From contig OZ246020.1 in assembly GCA_965230795.1 (NCBI GenBank), positions 3,658,001 to 3,722,000 on the forward strand: a DNA stretch of 64,000 bases, given 5' to 3'. Under the pieces are notes generated by a model. The model was given only the letters and a program-made list of their open reading frames with translations. It ran no database searches and was not told where the DNA came from. Shown piece after piece: positions 62,930-64,000 of the stretch. Positions within the stretch are counted from its first letter, which is position 1. Every line of letters starts with the position of its first letter. The stretch comes from PZPK01 sp965230795. Lineage in GTDB: Bacteria; Pseudomonadota; Gammaproteobacteria; Pseudomonadales; Oleiphilaceae. Made by a program: the position numbers and the translations under genes.

Positions 62930-63342
62930 CCAGTCTCCTCACTCTCAAAGGGGATGCTAACCTCATTCACAGCCGTTTTTAGCACCCTAATTAGAGGTGC
63001 CTCAACCGGGTGACGGATATAGTGCTCTATTGCCGCTTTTGTAAGATCATTCAAACTTATTCCATTCTGAGCAGCAAATATTGCAGCATCTCTATGCATT
63101 TCAGGACCTATTCTAACGTTGAATGACCCTTTACAAGCTACTTCCGGAGTTACACCGTCTTTCTCACAATCGCTCAAATAATCATCGACAGCAGCGTAAA
63201 ACTCTTGACGCAAGCCATCCATTGTTTCTGCCTCATAAGTAATCAAGGGCTGAATAAATTCCAATTTCCCAAACAAGCAACTGTCATCGATACTGACATC
63301 TACAGAACCGTAAAACCCTTTATATTTTAAAAGCTTACTCAT
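62899..63342 (-). CDS. hicB: HicB antitoxin with C-terminal extension
   Basis: 147 residues. The N-terminal partial RNase H-like domain (LKYKGFYGSVDVSIDDSCLF, AVDDYLSDCEKDG) is followed by a ribbon-helix-helix DNA-binding region (GSFNVRIGPEMHRDAAIFA, NGISLNDLTKAAIEHYI, about 72-110). Ordinary HicB proteins end here at ~110 residues; this one has 37 more (111-147) with exposed-looking hydrophobics including W139 and I140. Start ATG overlaps the hicA stop (TAATG). Neutralises HicA and represses the operon, probably through the 63618-63640 palindrome. Confidence 0.88.
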   Translation of the reverse strand: MSKLLKYKGFYGSVDVSIDDSCLFGKLEFIQPLITYEAETMDGLRQEFYAAVDDYLSDCEKDGVTPEVACKGSFNVRIGPEMHRDAAIFAAQNGISLNDLTKAAIEHYIRHPVEAPLIRVLKTAVNEVSIPFESEETGWILQSNATH

Positions 63343-63593
63343 TATGGTTTAAACCCTTTACTTTCCAACTTTTCCACTACTTGCTTCAAAGCATACTTCT
63401 TTACTATGTTACCAGGATGGGGCTTGTGCAAATTCAGCCTATCAGCCGGGTTGCCGTTATCAAACTTCACTCTGCTACCAGAACCCTGCACTTCCTGCCA
63501 ACCCAATTGAGCCAACAAAGTACGCAGTTCTGACCATGTAAAGTCGCTTGGAATTGCGAATATTCTGCTAAGTAGCTTTTCCTTTCTACTCAT
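63342..63593 (-). CDS. hicA: HicA mRNA interferase toxin
   Basis: 83 residues, dsRBD-like fold. KEKLLSRIFAIPSDFTWSEL, LGWQEVQGSGSRVKF and the catalytic His in LNLHKPHPGNIVKKYALK match the longer HicA subfamily. Cleaves mRNA in a translation-independent way when free of HicB. First gene of the operon, ATG 63593; no Shine-Dalgarno sequence is visible and a -10-like TACAAT ends only 2 nt before the ATG. Confidence 0.92.
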   Translation of the reverse strand: MSRKEKLLSRIFAIPSDFTWSELRTLLAQLGWQEVQGSGSRVKFDNGNPADRLNLHKPHPGNIVKKYALKQVVEKLESKGFKP

Positions 63594-63596
63594 TTA

Positions 63597-63640
63597 TTGT
63601 ATTCGAACTCTTTTTTGTTGCAACTAAACATTAGTTGCAA
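63597..63640 (-). promoter_or_regulatory. hicAB operator and promoter
   Basis: Perfect 10-bp inverted repeat TTGCAACTAA (63618-63627) / TTAGTTGCAA (63631-63640) around ACA. On the minus strand TTGCAA at the hicA-proximal end could be a -35, 16 nt from TACAAT (63602-63597), which is almost at the hicA ATG. HicB is the expected binder. Confidence 0.65.
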
Positions 63641-63799
63641 TTCGTGATAGGATTTTTGTTTTTGTTAATACTACAACACTATTTGATGGTTTTCCCAAAC
63701 CCAACTGGATGTAAGGCCAGCATTCCTAGTAAGAATTACTAAGATTGCAATAAATTTCAGAACCTATGCGCGATCTGCTAAAAAATGAGGATCAAAAGA
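63641..63799. other. Short intergenic region, hicA / small membrane ORF
   Basis: 159 nt, AT-rich. GATTTTTGTTTTTGTTAATA at 63651-63670 is suitable for promoter function in either direction. No gene seen. Confidence 0.4.
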
Positions 63800-63925
63800 A
63801 TGGATAGTAAAAATAATAAGAGTATTGACGGACTGACCTTGCTGGTTGGTTTTTTCGGAATAATTCTCGGTATCGCTAGTTATTTTGGGCTAGCCGACGA
63901 GCTAATTGCATGGATAGCATCATAG
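63800..63925 (+). CDS. Small membrane protein, 41 residues
   Basis: ATG 63800 is preceded by TGAGGATC (9 nt spacing). The translation begins MDSKNNKSIDG, has one hydrophobic helix (LTLLVGFFGIILGIASYFG) and ends ADELIAWIAS. Too short for standard gene lists. No family recognised. Divergent from hicAB. It could be a real small protein of the accessory region or a chance ORF; the good ribosome site and helix favour the former. Confidence 0.5.
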   Translation: MDSKNNKSIDGLTLLVGFFGIILGIASYFGLADELIAWIAS

Positions 63926-63938
63926 CAAAAAGGAGCCA

Positions 63939-64000
63939 ATGGCAACTTTCTACCAACCAAAAAATCGTAACTATTTGTTTTTAAATGCAATTAGACTTGA
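63939..64000 (+). CDS. Start of a further gene, cut by the window edge
   Basis: AAAAAGGAGCC precedes ATG 63939, 14 nt after the small membrane ORF; the frame MATFYQPKNRNYLFLNAI stays open to the edge. Ribosome-site spacing is short (3 nt). No family can be assigned from about 20 residues. Confidence 0.4.
   Translation, partial: MATFYQPKNRNYLFLNAIRL

Noticed and set aside
1..64000. CRISPR arrays, rRNA genes, IS elements with transposase
   Set aside because: No regularly spaced repeat arrays, rRNA sequence or transposase motifs were seen in the window.

Overview
The window looks like a chromosomal segment of a Gram-negative, flagellated, probably marine-type gammaproteobacterium. The evidence is the gene content and gene order: outer-membrane beta-barrels, EnvC, SecB, YggX, CCA-adding enzyme with an HD domain, FlgT/FlgP-type flagellar proteins, and a block at about 46.0-62.1 kb (trmL, secB, grxC, yibN, gpmI, envC, ctpA, yibQ, hisFAHB, asmA, mutY, yggX, tRNA-Phe) whose order resembles the corresponding Pseudomonas region. 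The genus cannot be fixed from sequence reading alone. Most of the window is dense and ordinary in composition. The last 2 kb after the tRNA is clearly more AT-rich.

Layout. 0-0.8 kb: 5' part of a membrane Cache-type sensor. 0.8-2.0 kb: non-coding mosaic of direct and inverted repeats. 2.0-7.0 kb: M48 protease with LemA, then serA and serC for serine biosynthesis. 7.4-12.0 kb: HD-GYP protein, thiolase and GGDEF/EAL protein (cyclic-di-GMP turnover). 12.1-15.2 kb: pirin, azoreductase and DoxX genes divergent from a LysR regulator. 15.2-22.3 kb: small envelope proteins, a two-component system, two outer-membrane barrels and a secreted Cys-rich protein. 22.7-29.9 kb: a sodium/solute symporter coupled to a degenerate metallophosphoesterase, facing an operon of glutamine-synthetase-like, aldehyde dehydrogenase, iron alcohol dehydrogenase and homoserine-kinase-like genes. 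30.0-31.2 kb: second HD-GYP protein. 31.5-38.0 kb: sufBCDS-sufA-sufT-sufE behind a promoter with a near-consensus type 1 IscR site. 38.0-45.0 kb: cardiolipin synthase-like, FlgT, FlgP-like, TraF-like, cca, pteridine reductase, second thiolase (to 46.0 kb). 46.0-62.1 kb: the conserved Pseudomonas-like block.

62.1-64.0 kb: accessory DNA downstream of tRNA-Phe. It carries a minus-strand operon of HicA toxin, HicB antitoxin with a 37-residue C-terminal tail, and a third gene whose layout resembles a SecB-like chaperone. This looks like a toxin-antitoxin-chaperone (TAC) system built on HicAB. A perfect 10-bp inverted repeat lies just upstream of hicA, and a cluster of ATGGTAGAT repeats sits next to the tRNA 3' end. 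This is the most interesting part of the window; the SecB-like assignment is an inference from fold-level pattern and context and needs a profile or structure comparison.
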